A stretch of 64,000 nt of DNA from positions 228,143 to 292,142 of the forward strand of contig JBOEGZ010000004.1 of the NCBI GenBank assembly GCA_050633705.1, read 5' to 3'. The notes under the pieces are model-generated. The model saw only the letters and a program-made list of their open reading frames with translations. It made no database searches and had not been told where the DNA came from. Positions 34,293 through 43,211 of this stretch are shown in pieces. Each line of letters opens with the position of its first letter. Position 1 is the stretch's first letter. The translations under genes and the position numbers were made by a program. Source of the stretch: JAJFHI01 sp050633705. GTDB lineage: Bacteria; Pseudomonadota; Alphaproteobacteria; Rhizobiales; Hyphomicrobiaceae.

Positions 34293-34502
34293 CGCAACGT
34301 TGTTAAAGCAGGGGACAACCCACCGTCATATCCTGGCCTTGATTTGCGTAACAGCTTACACTCGCTTAGGTTTCAGACAGATCATAGGTGAGTCCTGACG
34401 TTAATTTGGCAGGCTGTTGGGATCTATTGGGGATTTGGTGAGTTTCGCAAACGGCAGTATATTTTGCCGATCCAAGCGAGACGGGGAACAAGGACTGGAC
34501 CA

Positions 34503-35849
34503 ATGGGGATGGGGCTTCGCACAGGTGCCACGGCGATCGCAGCATTTTTAGTTCTTTGTGATGGCTTTGGTCTTTCAACGATCACCGCCCAAGCTGCTGG
34601 AAAATTATCGGTTCAACAAGCGCGTGAGACGATACTATCTGGGATCAAAGCTTTTGAAGGTGGCGATAACAAAAAAGCTGTTTCTTCTCTAAGTTACGCC
34701 TTATCCAGCGGCGGGCTGACCAGCACCGATATGGCCAAGGCCCTTTACTACCGCGGCCGGGCGTATCGCAAACAAGGCCGCCACGCCCAAGCGATCTCGG
34801 ATTTGACCAGTGCGATTTGGCTCAAAAACGGTTTGTCGGAGAGCGAAAAGGCCAAGGCCAGAGCAGAACGAGCAGCGGCTTACAAAACAGCGGGCGTCGC
34901 ATCACCGGTGCCAGTTGTCTCCGAGGCGGCATCAGTCGCCGCCGCGCCATCGTCGAAGTCGCCCAAACCATCGGTTCAAACCGCGGCCAAAAAACCAGCA
35001 CCGGTTATTCCAAGTTCAACGGCCGCTGTCAGAAAATCGGTTCCCTCTGGTGTCGTTGCAAAGACCGCTCCAGTGCAAATTGCGCAAGCAAACCAGGCAA
35101 CATCACCGGCCAAAAAACCAGCTCCGAGACCTTATACGCCACCTCAGCCGTCATCGGGTGATTTCACTGTTGGTGTGCCGTTAGAATACCAATCGACCCG
35201 TAAGGACTTAAGTAGTGCACCTCCGGGTCAAGCACGTGCTGCTGGTTCAAGCAGTGAAGCCTCACAAAAAGTGCAGTCTGGCTCAAATGAGAGTGCAAAT
35301 CCGTTAGAGGCAGTTGGCTCGTTTTTCTCAGATTTGTTCAGCGGTGGTTTGAGCGGGGGTTCAACACCAGCACCAACTTCGAATTTCTCCGGCACAACAA
35401 GCCAGCTTGGTCCTTCACCCAGCCCACAAACGGCGGTTTCTGGATGGAATAGTACTTCGACCAAGATCACGACAGGATCGACAAAAAACAAGCAACCTAA
35501 ACCGACGCAAATTGCGGCATTGGCACCAAAGCCCGTCAAGCGTTCGTCGGCACCGGTTCAAAAGCGCGTCCCTGTGGCTGCAAAGCCGTCGCAATCTGGC
35601 GGCAAATACGGTCTGCAGGTTGCTGTGTTAAAAACACGTGGCGAAGCAGAAGCTGTCGTGGCCAAACTGATGCAGAAGCATAGTGCAATTTTGGGTAGCC
35701 GTGTCCCGTCGATCGACGAGCAGGTTTTTGGCAACATGGGCAAATACTACCGGGTCAAAGTTGGCAACTATGCCAACACAGGTGAGCCAAAAACCGTGTG
35801 TTCGAAAATTGCCAAAGATGGCTACGACTGTTTCGTCGTGCAAAAATAA
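34503..35849 (+). CDS. Secreted TPR and SPOR domain protein
   Basis: Protein of 448 residues. It starts with a signal peptide (hydrophobic segment at about 12-25, cleavage near TAQA), then one or two TPR units (residues about 32-115, with DMAKALYYRGRAYRKQGRHAQAISDL). A long Ala/Ser/Lys/Pro/Thr linker follows, rich in KKPAP repeats, and then a C-terminal SPOR domain (YGLQVAVLKTRGEAEAVVAKL to DGYDCFVVQK). It probably binds septal peptidoglycan in the periplasm and recruits a partner through the TPR part. ATG 34503 has AAGGA about 9 bases upstream; the frame is open to 34464. It lies 210 bases after glmS on the same strand. Confidence 0.82.
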   Translation: MGMGLRTGATAIAAFLVLCDGFGLSTITAQAAGKLSVQQARETILSGIKAFEGGDNKKAVSSLSYALSSGGLTSTDMAKALYYRGRAYRKQGRHAQAISDLTSAIWLKNGLSESEKAKARAERAAAYKTAGVASPVPVVSEAASVAAAPSSKSPKPSVQTAAKKPAPVIPSSTAAVRKSVPSGVVAKTAPVQIAQANQATSPAKKPAPRPYTPPQPSSGDFTVGVPLEYQSTRKDLSSAPPGQARAAGSSSEASQKVQSGSNESANPLEAVGSFFSDLFSGGLSGGSTPAPTSNFSGTTSQLGPSPSPQTAVSGWNSTSTKITTGSTKNKQPKPTQIAALAPKPVKRSSAPVQKRVPVAAKPSQSGGKYGLQVAVLKTRGEAEAVVAKLMQKHSAILGSRVPSIDEQVFGNMGKYYRVKVGNYANTGEPKTVCSKIAKDGYDCFVVQK

Positions 35850-36074
35850 GTTTCCAGAACATTCTGGTAACTGTCCGTTGATGAGCGGTGTTGCAAAGGC
35901 CAAATGCTTATAAGCTGAGTTTGATATGTGAATTTGGTGAGTTGGTTTGCGAATTTTTCGCCTTTCCGCCCCTTTTTGTGCGTTTGCCCCCAGCCCGGTA
36001 TAGCGCTTGACACACAAACATCTTAAAACACTCAAACAGAACTTACTTATGGCGTTCTGTCAGTGGATTAAAAG

Positions 36075-37010
36075 ATGACCAATCAGCCAGATCCGGACCA
36101 GTCAAAAGAAGGCCAGAATGATCGTAATGGTGATTCCGGTCTAAGTGCCAGCTTGCAAAAGCTCACCACTGGAGACGCGCAATCGGAAATGCGTTTTGGC
36201 GCGCGTCTGCGTAACTATTTCTTGACGGGCCTTTTGGTCGTTGGGCCGGTCACGATCACCATCTACATCATTTGGTGGTTGATAAATGTCGCCGACGCTT
36301 GGTTGAAGCCACTGGTTCCGGTCACGTATTTGCCAGAGACTTATTTACCGTTTGCCGTTCCTGGCATCAGTTTGCTTTTTGGTGTTGGTGCGCTGACGAT
36401 TATTGGCGCTTTAACTGCGAACTTGTTGGGACGCACGCTGGTGAGTTATGGCGAGCAGATGCTTGGTCGAATGCCGATTGTACGCAATGTCTACAACGCC
36501 CTGAAACAGATTTTTGAAAGTGCGGTGACGGCGACCGGTTCTACGCCCAGCTTCCAAAAAGTCGGATTGATTGAATTTCCATCCAAAGGTCTTTGGTCGG
36601 TTGTGTTTGTTACGGGTGAAACGGCCGGTGAAATTCAAGCGGTGAAGCCGGGTGGTGAAAGTGATCTCCTGACGGTGTTTATGCCAACCGGCATCGTGCC
36701 GCCGCAAGGGTTCATATGCTTTGTCCCACGCAAGGATGTGATCTTGCTGAAGATGACCTCAGAGGATGCAGCTAAGATCATTATTTCTGCGGGCATGGTG
36801 ACCCCCGACTACCAAAGACGCCTCAACGAGTTGGCCGCCAAAGCCCGCGCAGATGAATTGGTCGATGTCGCAGGGAAAGCTTTGGCTGGATCGCCGAAAC
36901 CCAGTCAAGCCACAGACGACGGGACGACGACACCCGCTAATACAACACCAGGTGGGCAAGGAAACCGAAAACGGCGCAAAGCTGTCCGGCGTGAGACGCG
37001 CACGAAATAA
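36075..37010 (+). CDS. DUF502 family membrane protein
   Basis: Inner-membrane protein of 311 residues with two strong hydrophobic segments at about residues 48-70 and 95-118. The family hallmarks are FLTGLLVVGPVTITIYIIWW, then GRMPIVRNVYNALKQIFES and FPSKGLWSVVFVTG, followed by VFMPTGIVPPQGFICFVPRKD. The C-terminal 50 residues are basic and disordered. DUF502 proteins are widespread; no biochemical role is firmly known. The position next to recG, sdhE and mfd is a common alphaproteobacterial order. It is convergent with recG, with only 23 bases between the stops. Confidence 0.92.
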   Translation: MTNQPDPDQSKEGQNDRNGDSGLSASLQKLTTGDAQSEMRFGARLRNYFLTGLLVVGPVTITIYIIWWLINVADAWLKPLVPVTYLPETYLPFAVPGISLLFGVGALTIIGALTANLLGRTLVSYGEQMLGRMPIVRNVYNALKQIFESAVTATGSTPSFQKVGLIEFPSKGLWSVVFVTGETAGEIQAVKPGGESDLLTVFMPTGIVPPQGFICFVPRKDVILLKMTSEDAAKIIISAGMVTPDYQRRLNELAAKARADELVDVAGKALAGSPKPSQATDDGTTTPANTTPGGQGNRKRRKAVRRETRTK

Positions 37011-37033
37011 CGGATGTTGGTTTGGTTTTGGTC

Positions 37034-39148
37034 TCAGGCCGCACGAAAAAGACGGACAGCTTCATCGCACTCGAAAAGGTACAGCAATTGCCGCAAGGCC
37101 TGCCCACGCGGTGTTAACAGTTCGGGATCGCGGTCGAGAATGAGTTGGGCATCATCGCGGGCGGCACCAATGAGCATTTCAAAATCCGGCACATCGGCAA
37201 TGCGAAAGCCCGGCAATCCACTTTGACGGGCGCCAAGGACTTCACCTCCACCACGCAATTCCAAATCTTTTTCTGCGATCAAAAAGCCGTCGTCGGTATC
37301 GCGCATCATGTCAAGGCGTGCTCTCGCCGTCTCCCCCAGCGGCGTTTTGTAGACAAGCAAACAGTAAGATTGGCGGTCCCCCCGGCCAACGCGCCCGCGC
37401 AACTGATGCAGTTGGGCTAAGCCAAAACGTTCGGCATGTTCAATAACCATTATGCTGGCGTTTGGCACATTGACACCGACCTCGATGACGGTTGTCGCAA
37501 CGAGAATTTGCAGTTGATTGTCGGCGAAAGCCGCCATTGTTTTGTCTTTGTCTGCCGCCGTCATGGCGCCATGCAGGAGGCCGACAGTCGACCCGAAAAT
37601 CTGGCGAAGGTGGGCGTGGCGTTCTTCGGCTGCCGCGAGATCACTGACATCAGAACTTTCGATGAGTGGACAAACCCAATATACCTGCGCACCGCTGGCA
37701 ATGGCGCGGCGAACACCATCAATCACGTCTTCGATTTTGTCGTTTGCATACTTGGTGGTGACAATCGGTTTGCGCCCAGCCGGCTTCTCCGTCAGCTTTG
37801 ATACATCTAAATCACCGTAATGGGTCATCAAAAGCGTGCGTGGAATGGGCGTAGCTGTCATCACCAAAACATTTGCGCCGCCGTCTTTACCTTTGCTCTG
37901 CAAGGCCAGGCGTTGGTGGACGCCAAAGCGGTGTTGTTCGTCGATCACGGCGAATGCGAGATCCTTAAACACAACCTCATCTTGAAATAGGGCATGCGTG
38001 CCAATCAGGATATCTATCAGGCCAGCTTCGAGTGCAGCGAGAATTTCTTTGCGGGCTTTTCCTTTCTCACGGCCAGTGAGGAGGCCAATTTGAAGCCCGG
38101 CTTTTTTTGCCAGTGGCGCGACCGTCTCTTCATGTTGGCGTGCCAGCACTTCGGTTGGCGCCATGAGTGCGGACTGACCACCAGCCTCGACAGCCGCCGC
38201 CATGGCCATCAAAGCAACAACCGTTTTTCCAGAACCAACGTCGCCCTGCAATAAGCGCAGCATGCGAAATGGGGCTTTCATATCATCGTCGATTTCTTGC
38301 AATGCGCTCCTTTGTGACGGGGTTAATTCAAACGGCAACGCTTCTTGAATGCGTTGTCGGATTGACCAATCACCGGCAATAGACCGCCCCTGCTTGGATT
38401 TAAAACTTTGGCGAACGAGGCCAAGGGCCAATTGTCCTGCGAGCAGTTCATCAAAGGCCAGACGTTGGCGCGGTAGGCCACCAGGAGAAATGTCACCTGC
38501 GTCTTCGGGACGGTGTACACGCCTCAAAGCCTCGTTGACGCTTGGCCAATTGCGTTGCGCCAGCCAGTCTGTCTCTTGCCATTCGGGCAGTTCGGGAAAC
38601 ATCTCGGCGGCTTGACGAGTGGCTTTTTGCAGGACTTTGCCAGAAAGTCCCGCCGTGAGTGGATACACAGGTTCCAGCATCGGCAAGGTATCGCGAGCGT
38701 CGGGTGCGACGATGTAATCTGGATGCGTCATTTGGATGGACTTGGCATAATGCTCCACACGGCCTGACACAAACCGCGTTTCACCAATGGGAAGGCTGCG
38801 CTCAATGTATGAGCGATCGGCGTGAAAAAAGACGAGTTCCAGTCGCCCGGTATCATCTTCCGTCGTCACTTTATGGGGTGCGCGACGGTTGCCACGTGGG
38901 GCGGGCTTGTGTTTGAGGACGCGAATTTCAAGCGTTGCTATGGTTCCAGGTAAGGCATCCGCCACAGTTGGTGTGGCGCGGCGATCAATGACACCGGTTG
39001 GCATATGCCAAATAACATCAATGACCCGGGCTTCGGTCACGTTTGGCGGGAGTTCGACAGCCTTGCGCATTAAGGTTGCAAGCCGCGGCCCAATGCCGAC
39101 GAGCTTTGTCACAGATGCAAAAAGGGGCGTTAAGGCCTTGGGCCGCAT
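37034..39148 (-). CDS. recG: ATP-dependent DNA helicase RecG
   Basis: Superfamily 2 helicase that reverses stalled replication forks and resolves R-loops and Holliday junctions. It has 704 residues (E. coli 693). An N-terminal wedge domain with an OB fold binds junction DNA (GIGPRLATLMRKAV near residue 18; LELVFFHADRSYIE near 110). The helicase core has Walker A LLQGDVGSGKTVVALMA, VIDEQHRFGVHQR (DExH box) and MTATPIPRTLLMTHYGDLD. The C-terminal helicase domain has EVGVNVPNASIMVIEHAERFGLAQLHQLRGRVGRG. It is divergent from sdhE-mfd and convergent with the DUF502 gene. Confidence 0.98.
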   Translation of the reverse strand: MRPKALTPLFASVTKLVGIGPRLATLMRKAVELPPNVTEARVIDVIWHMPTGVIDRRATPTVADALPGTIATLEIRVLKHKPAPRGNRRAPHKVTTEDDTGRLELVFFHADRSYIERSLPIGETRFVSGRVEHYAKSIQMTHPDYIVAPDARDTLPMLEPVYPLTAGLSGKVLQKATRQAAEMFPELPEWQETDWLAQRNWPSVNEALRRVHRPEDAGDISPGGLPRQRLAFDELLAGQLALGLVRQSFKSKQGRSIAGDWSIRQRIQEALPFELTPSQRSALQEIDDDMKAPFRMLRLLQGDVGSGKTVVALMAMAAAVEAGGQSALMAPTEVLARQHEETVAPLAKKAGLQIGLLTGREKGKARKEILAALEAGLIDILIGTHALFQDEVVFKDLAFAVIDEQHRFGVHQRLALQSKGKDGGANVLVMTATPIPRTLLMTHYGDLDVSKLTEKPAGRKPIVTTKYANDKIEDVIDGVRRAIASGAQVYWVCPLIESSDVSDLAAAEERHAHLRQIFGSTVGLLHGAMTAADKDKTMAAFADNQLQILVATTVIEVGVNVPNASIMVIEHAERFGLAQLHQLRGRVGRGDRQSYCLLVYKTPLGETARARLDMMRDTDDGFLIAEKDLELRGGGEVLGARQSGLPGFRIADVPDFEMLIGAARDDAQLILDRDPELLTPRGQALRQLLYLFECDEAVRLFRAA

Positions 39149-39337
39149 AACTGGCTGTCTTCCATTTTTCTACAGAGAGTTTGATCCGCGTGGGAGCATG
39201 CGCCAGCTTGCCCCCCTTTGCCTTGACGACAGCGGGCGCTATACCACGTAAATTCGCTCCTCAACAAAGCGGGGAGCTGGGACAGCGTCAAGCACAAAGC
39301 CGGGGTTTTCCCGCGCGGGGAAACCTGGGAATGAGAC

Positions 39338-39610
39338 ATGAGCATTGATCTAGAAAGCCGCAAACGCCGTGCGGCATACCGTGCAGCACATCGCGGCACG
39401 CGTGAAATGGATTGGTTGATTGGAAAATACGCCAAGCAAGTCTTGCCGGATATGCAAGAGGCCGAATTGCAGCGCTTTGAAATGCTGTTGGCAATGCCAG
39501 ACCCTGAGTTGCAGAAATTGATCATGGCGCCGACCATGCCGGAGGGTACAGAGTTTGGTGATCTCATAAAGGTGTTGCGTGAATTCCACAACGTCGAGCA
39601 AGGACGATAG
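39338..39610 (+). CDS. sdhE: FAD assembly factor SdhE
   Basis: Small helical protein of 90 residues that helps attach FAD covalently to the succinate dehydrogenase flavoprotein SdhA. The family motif RGTREMDWLIGKYA (RGxxE, Arg and Glu needed for SdhA binding) is at about residues 20-33, followed by LPDMQEAELQRFEMLLAMPDPEL. Length and motif fit SdhE (DUF339). It lies 77 bases upstream of mfd on the same strand; the pair sdhE-mfd, next to divergent recG, is usual in alphaproteobacteria. Confidence 0.96.
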   Translation: MSIDLESRKRRAAYRAAHRGTREMDWLIGKYAKQVLPDMQEAELQRFEMLLAMPDPELQKLIMAPTMPEGTEFGDLIKVLREFHNVEQGR

Positions 39611-39687
39611 CCTGGTCCCATTGTCGAAGAAACGCAAAGCAATTTAAGGCACACCCCGCTGCAACAAGAAATGGTTTTTAAATACGA

Positions 39688-42600
39688 ATGGCGCTTACAC
39701 AAAACACAGCCTCTCGCGAAAGTGGTCGCGACATAATACTGTCAGGCGTACCGGAGGGTTTCGACGCGCTGCAAATAGCCTTGCTTGCAGCCAATGCTCG
39801 AGATCATGCCAACAGCCCAGATGCACGACCAATGGTTCTCCACGTCGCGCGCGACGATCGTCGTCTGGATGATCTGGAAGCTGCCCTAAAGTTTTTCGCA
39901 CCAGACGTCCGCGTCATTTCATTTCCTGCTTGGGACACAGTGCCCTACGACCGGATCGGTCCCAAACCCGACATCGTTGCCAAACGCATCACAGCGTTGG
40001 CAAAGCTAGCCATTGGCAATCACAAAAAACCAACGGTCGTTTTAACAACGGTCAACGCAATTTTGCAGCGTGTACCTTCACGCAGCTTTATCCGCCAAAC
40101 CGCCAAACAATTCTCTCCTGGCCAACGCATTGACCCTCAACGCCAGGTGAAACGATTGATTGAGGCGGGCTATGTGCGCTCAAGCACCGTTATGGAACCT
40201 GGTGAGTATGCCCACCGTGGCGGCATCCTTGATCTGTTCCCGCCAGCGCGATCACGTCCCGTCCGTCTCGATTTTTTCGGCGACACCCTTGAAAGCATCA
40301 AATCGTTCGACCCCCAAACGCAACGCACGCAAACACCGATACAAAAACTTGTGTTGTTGCCGATTTCCGAGATCGCCATGGGGGAAGAAGCGGTCAAGCG
40401 TTTTCGCACGAAATACATTGAAATGTTTGGTGGAACAACGGACGATCCACTTTATGAAGCCGTCAGTGCGGGCCACAGCTACCCTGGGCAAGAGCACTGG
40501 TTGGCCCTGTTTCATGAGACGTTGGAGACCTTGTTCGATTATCTCCCGGATGTGGCGATAAGTTTCGACCATTCGAGTGATGAGGTGTTGCAGCAGCGTT
40601 TTGAACAAATCGGCGAACACTATCAGGCGCGCGTTGACGGTCTGGAAGTCCAGTCATTTGGAGCCCCACCTTATAAGCCAGTGGCGCCTCAGGCGATGTA
40701 TCTTGATGGCAAGGCTTGGTCAGACGCGCTCAATGAGCGATCCTGCTTTCGTCTCTCACCTTACGATGAACCTCCCGGCAAAGTGGAAATTCGCGCATTA
40801 AAGGGACGTTACGCCAAAACTTTCGCAACAGAACGCCAATCGCCTGATGTCAATGTGTTTGATGCGGTCGTCGCACACGTCCGTCGGCAGTTTTCTGAGC
40901 AGCGTCGCGTTATTATTGCAGCTTGGACAATGGGCGCGCGTGAACGTTTGGCAGCTTTGCTCGGCGATCATGGCTTGAGTGATATTCGTAAAGTCGACAG
41001 TTATGCAGAGGCACTGGCTTTGCCGGGAGATGTTCCTGCAATTGGTGTTTTGGGTTTGGAGCGTGGTTTTGAAACGCCGGACCTGGTTGTCATTGGTGAG
41101 CAGGACATTCTTGGCGACCGACTGGTACGCCCGCGGCGCAAAGCCCGCAAAGCAACAGACGTGCTTACCGAAGCCGCAAGCCTGTCCGTTGATGACCTTG
41201 TGGTGCATGCCGACCATGGTATTGGCCGGTTTAAAGGTTTGAAGACCATCACGGCTGTGGGCCACCCCCATGATTGTCTCGAACTTGAATATGCAGGCGG
41301 CGATAAGTTGTTTTTGCCTGTTGAAAATATTGAACTTCTGACGCGTTATGGCGGTGGGGATGAGGGGAGCCATCAACTTGACCGGTTAGGTGGGGCCAGT
41401 TGGCAATCGCGCAAGTCGCGGTTGAAACAGCGTTTGCGATTAATCGCAAGCGAACTCATTAAAGTCGCAGCGCTGAGAGCCTTGAAAGAGGCGCCCGCAT
41501 TGGAAGCACCTGAAGGGTCGTACGAAGAATTTGTCGCCAAATTTCCTTACGATGAGACCGAGGATCAAGCGGTCAGCATTGATCAAGTGCAAACCGATTT
41601 GGCCTCCGGCAAGCCAATGGATCGCCTTGTGTGTGGTGATGTTGGATTTGGTAAAACTGAGGTTGCGCTGCGTGCTGCATTTATCACTGCATTGAATGGA
41701 TTGCAGGTGGCTATTGTTGTGCCAACGACATTGTTAGCGCGCCAGCACTATCGCACTTTTTTGGAGCGTTTCGAAGGCTTACCAGTTCGCGTGGCACATC
41801 TGTCGCGTTTGGTCACCGGTAAGGAAATGACGGCAACAAAAGACGCCTTGAAAACCGGCGACGTTGATATCGTCATTGGCACCCATGCTTTGCTAGGTAA
41901 ACAAATTGAATTTGCTCGCCTTGGATTGTTGGTCATTGATGAAGAACAACGCTTTGGTGTCAATCACAAAGAGCGGTTGAAGAAACTTCGCGATGATGTA
42001 CACGTATTGACGCTTTCGGCCACGCCAATTCCGCGCACCTTGCAACTGGCGTTGACGGGCGTGCGAGAGCTGTCTTTGATCACAACACCGCCGGTCGACC
42101 GACTTGCCGTGCGCACGTACATTTCTCCGTTTGATCCGGTTATCTTGAGAGATGCCTTGCGGCGTGAGCGATTCCGCGGTGGGCAAACCTATTACGTTGT
42201 GCCGCGGATCAAGGACCTGGAAGAAGTGGCGACATTTCTTGCAGAAGCCGTACCTGAATTGAGCGTCGCGCGGGCGCACGCCCAACTCACACCGACCGAA
42301 CTTGAAGATATTATGACGGCCTTTTATGAGGGCAAGTACGATATTTTGCTCTCGACCGCGATTGTTGAAAGTGGTTTGGATGTGCCAAATGCCAATACCC
42401 TCATTGTACACCGCGCCAACATGTTTGGTTTGGCTCAGCTTTATCAACTGCGCGGGCGTGTCGGCCGGTCAAAAACACGCGCCTACGCCTTCTTTACCAC
42501 GGCGGCCAATCAAGTGCTGACAGAAGCCGCCGACAAACGTTTAAAAGTTTTGCAGTCGTTAGATTCCTTAGGCGCCGGTTTTTCTCTCGCCAGCCACGAT

Positions 42601-43194
42601 TTGGATATTCGCGGTGCGGGTAATTTGTTGGGGGATGAGCAGTCCGGTCATATTCGTGAAGTTGGATTTGAGCTTTATCAATCGATGTTGGAAGAAGCCG
42701 TTGCGGCGATGAAGGGTGGCGAACTGGAAGAGGGTGAGGATAAATGGACGCCTGAAATTTCGCTTGGCACGGCGATCCTCATCCCCGACACATATATCGC
42801 CGACCTACAACTTCGTTTGACGCTTTACCGTCGATTGTCGGGGCTTGAAACGCGCGAAGAGATTGATGAGTTTGCAGCTGAAATGGTCGATCGATTTGGT
42901 GAGCTGCCTGAAGAGGTGACTTATCTTCTGGCGGTTATGGAGATTAAAGGGCTGTGCCGTCAGGCTGGTGTGGCGCGCGTGGACGCTGGTCCGAAGGGTG
43001 CGGTGATGGCGTTTCATGAGAACAAATTTGCAAACCCTGAAGGTCTTGTTCAATTCATGCAAAAATCAAATGGCCGCGTGAAGATGCAAGCCGATCATAA
43101 ATTGGTCGCAAAGGGCGACTGGGACCAGCCGGAAATGCGTCTCAAGGGTGTGCGCCAAGTCATTCGCGATCTCGCCAAGATCGCCAATCCCTAG
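39688..43194 (+). CDS. mfd: Transcription-repair coupling factor Mfd
   Basis: Large translocase (1168 residues) that removes RNA polymerase stalled at DNA lesions and recruits UvrA for nucleotide excision repair. The order is: N-terminal UvrB-like module (FPAWDTVPYDRIGPKPDI, YAHRGGILDLFPP), RNA-polymerase-interacting domain with HADHGIGRFKGLKT near residue 505, the RecG-like helicase core with Walker A CGDVGFGKTEVALRAAF near 650 and VIDEEQRFGVNHKERLK near 750, then ESGLDVPNANTLIVHRANMF, RGRVGRSKTRAYAFF, and the C-terminal TRCF autoinhibitory domain (LGTAILIPDTYIADLQLRLT). It is convergent with the acyl-CoA ligase gene, with 17 bases between the stops. Confidence 0.98.
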   Translation: MALTQNTASRESGRDIILSGVPEGFDALQIALLAANARDHANSPDARPMVLHVARDDRRLDDLEAALKFFAPDVRVISFPAWDTVPYDRIGPKPDIVAKRITALAKLAIGNHKKPTVVLTTVNAILQRVPSRSFIRQTAKQFSPGQRIDPQRQVKRLIEAGYVRSSTVMEPGEYAHRGGILDLFPPARSRPVRLDFFGDTLESIKSFDPQTQRTQTPIQKLVLLPISEIAMGEEAVKRFRTKYIEMFGGTTDDPLYEAVSAGHSYPGQEHWLALFHETLETLFDYLPDVAISFDHSSDEVLQQRFEQIGEHYQARVDGLEVQSFGAPPYKPVAPQAMYLDGKAWSDALNERSCFRLSPYDEPPGKVEIRALKGRYAKTFATERQSPDVNVFDAVVAHVRRQFSEQRRVIIAAWTMGARERLAALLGDHGLSDIRKVDSYAEALALPGDVPAIGVLGLERGFETPDLVVIGEQDILGDRLVRPRRKARKATDVLTEAASLSVDDLVVHADHGIGRFKGLKTITAVGHPHDCLELEYAGGDKLFLPVENIELLTRYGGGDEGSHQLDRLGGASWQSRKSRLKQRLRLIASELIKVAALRALKEAPALEAPEGSYEEFVAKFPYDETEDQAVSIDQVQTDLASGKPMDRLVCGDVGFGKTEVALRAAFITALNGLQVAIVVPTTLLARQHYRTFLERFEGLPVRVAHLSRLVTGKEMTATKDALKTGDVDIVIGTHALLGKQIEFARLGLLVIDEEQRFGVNHKERLKKLRDDVHVLTLSATPIPRTLQLALTGVRELSLITTPPVDRLAVRTYISPFDPVILRDALRRERFRGGQTYYVVPRIKDLEEVATFLAEAVPELSVARAHAQLTPTELEDIMTAFYEGKYDILLSTAIVESGLDVPNANTLIVHRANMFGLAQLYQLRGRVGRSKTRAYAFFTTAANQVLTEAADKRLKVLQSLDSLGAGFSLASHDLDIRGAGNLLGDEQSGHIREVGFELYQSMLEEAVAAMKGGELEEGEDKWTPEISLGTAILIPDTYIADLQLRLTLYRRLSGLETREEIDEFAAEMVDRFGELPEEVTYLLAVMEIKGLCRQAGVARVDAGPKGAVMAFHENKFANPEGLVQFMQKSNGRVKMQADHKLVAKGDWDQPEMRLKGVRQVIRDLAKIANP

Positions 43195-43211
43195 AATAAT
43201 AGGACGTGGTG

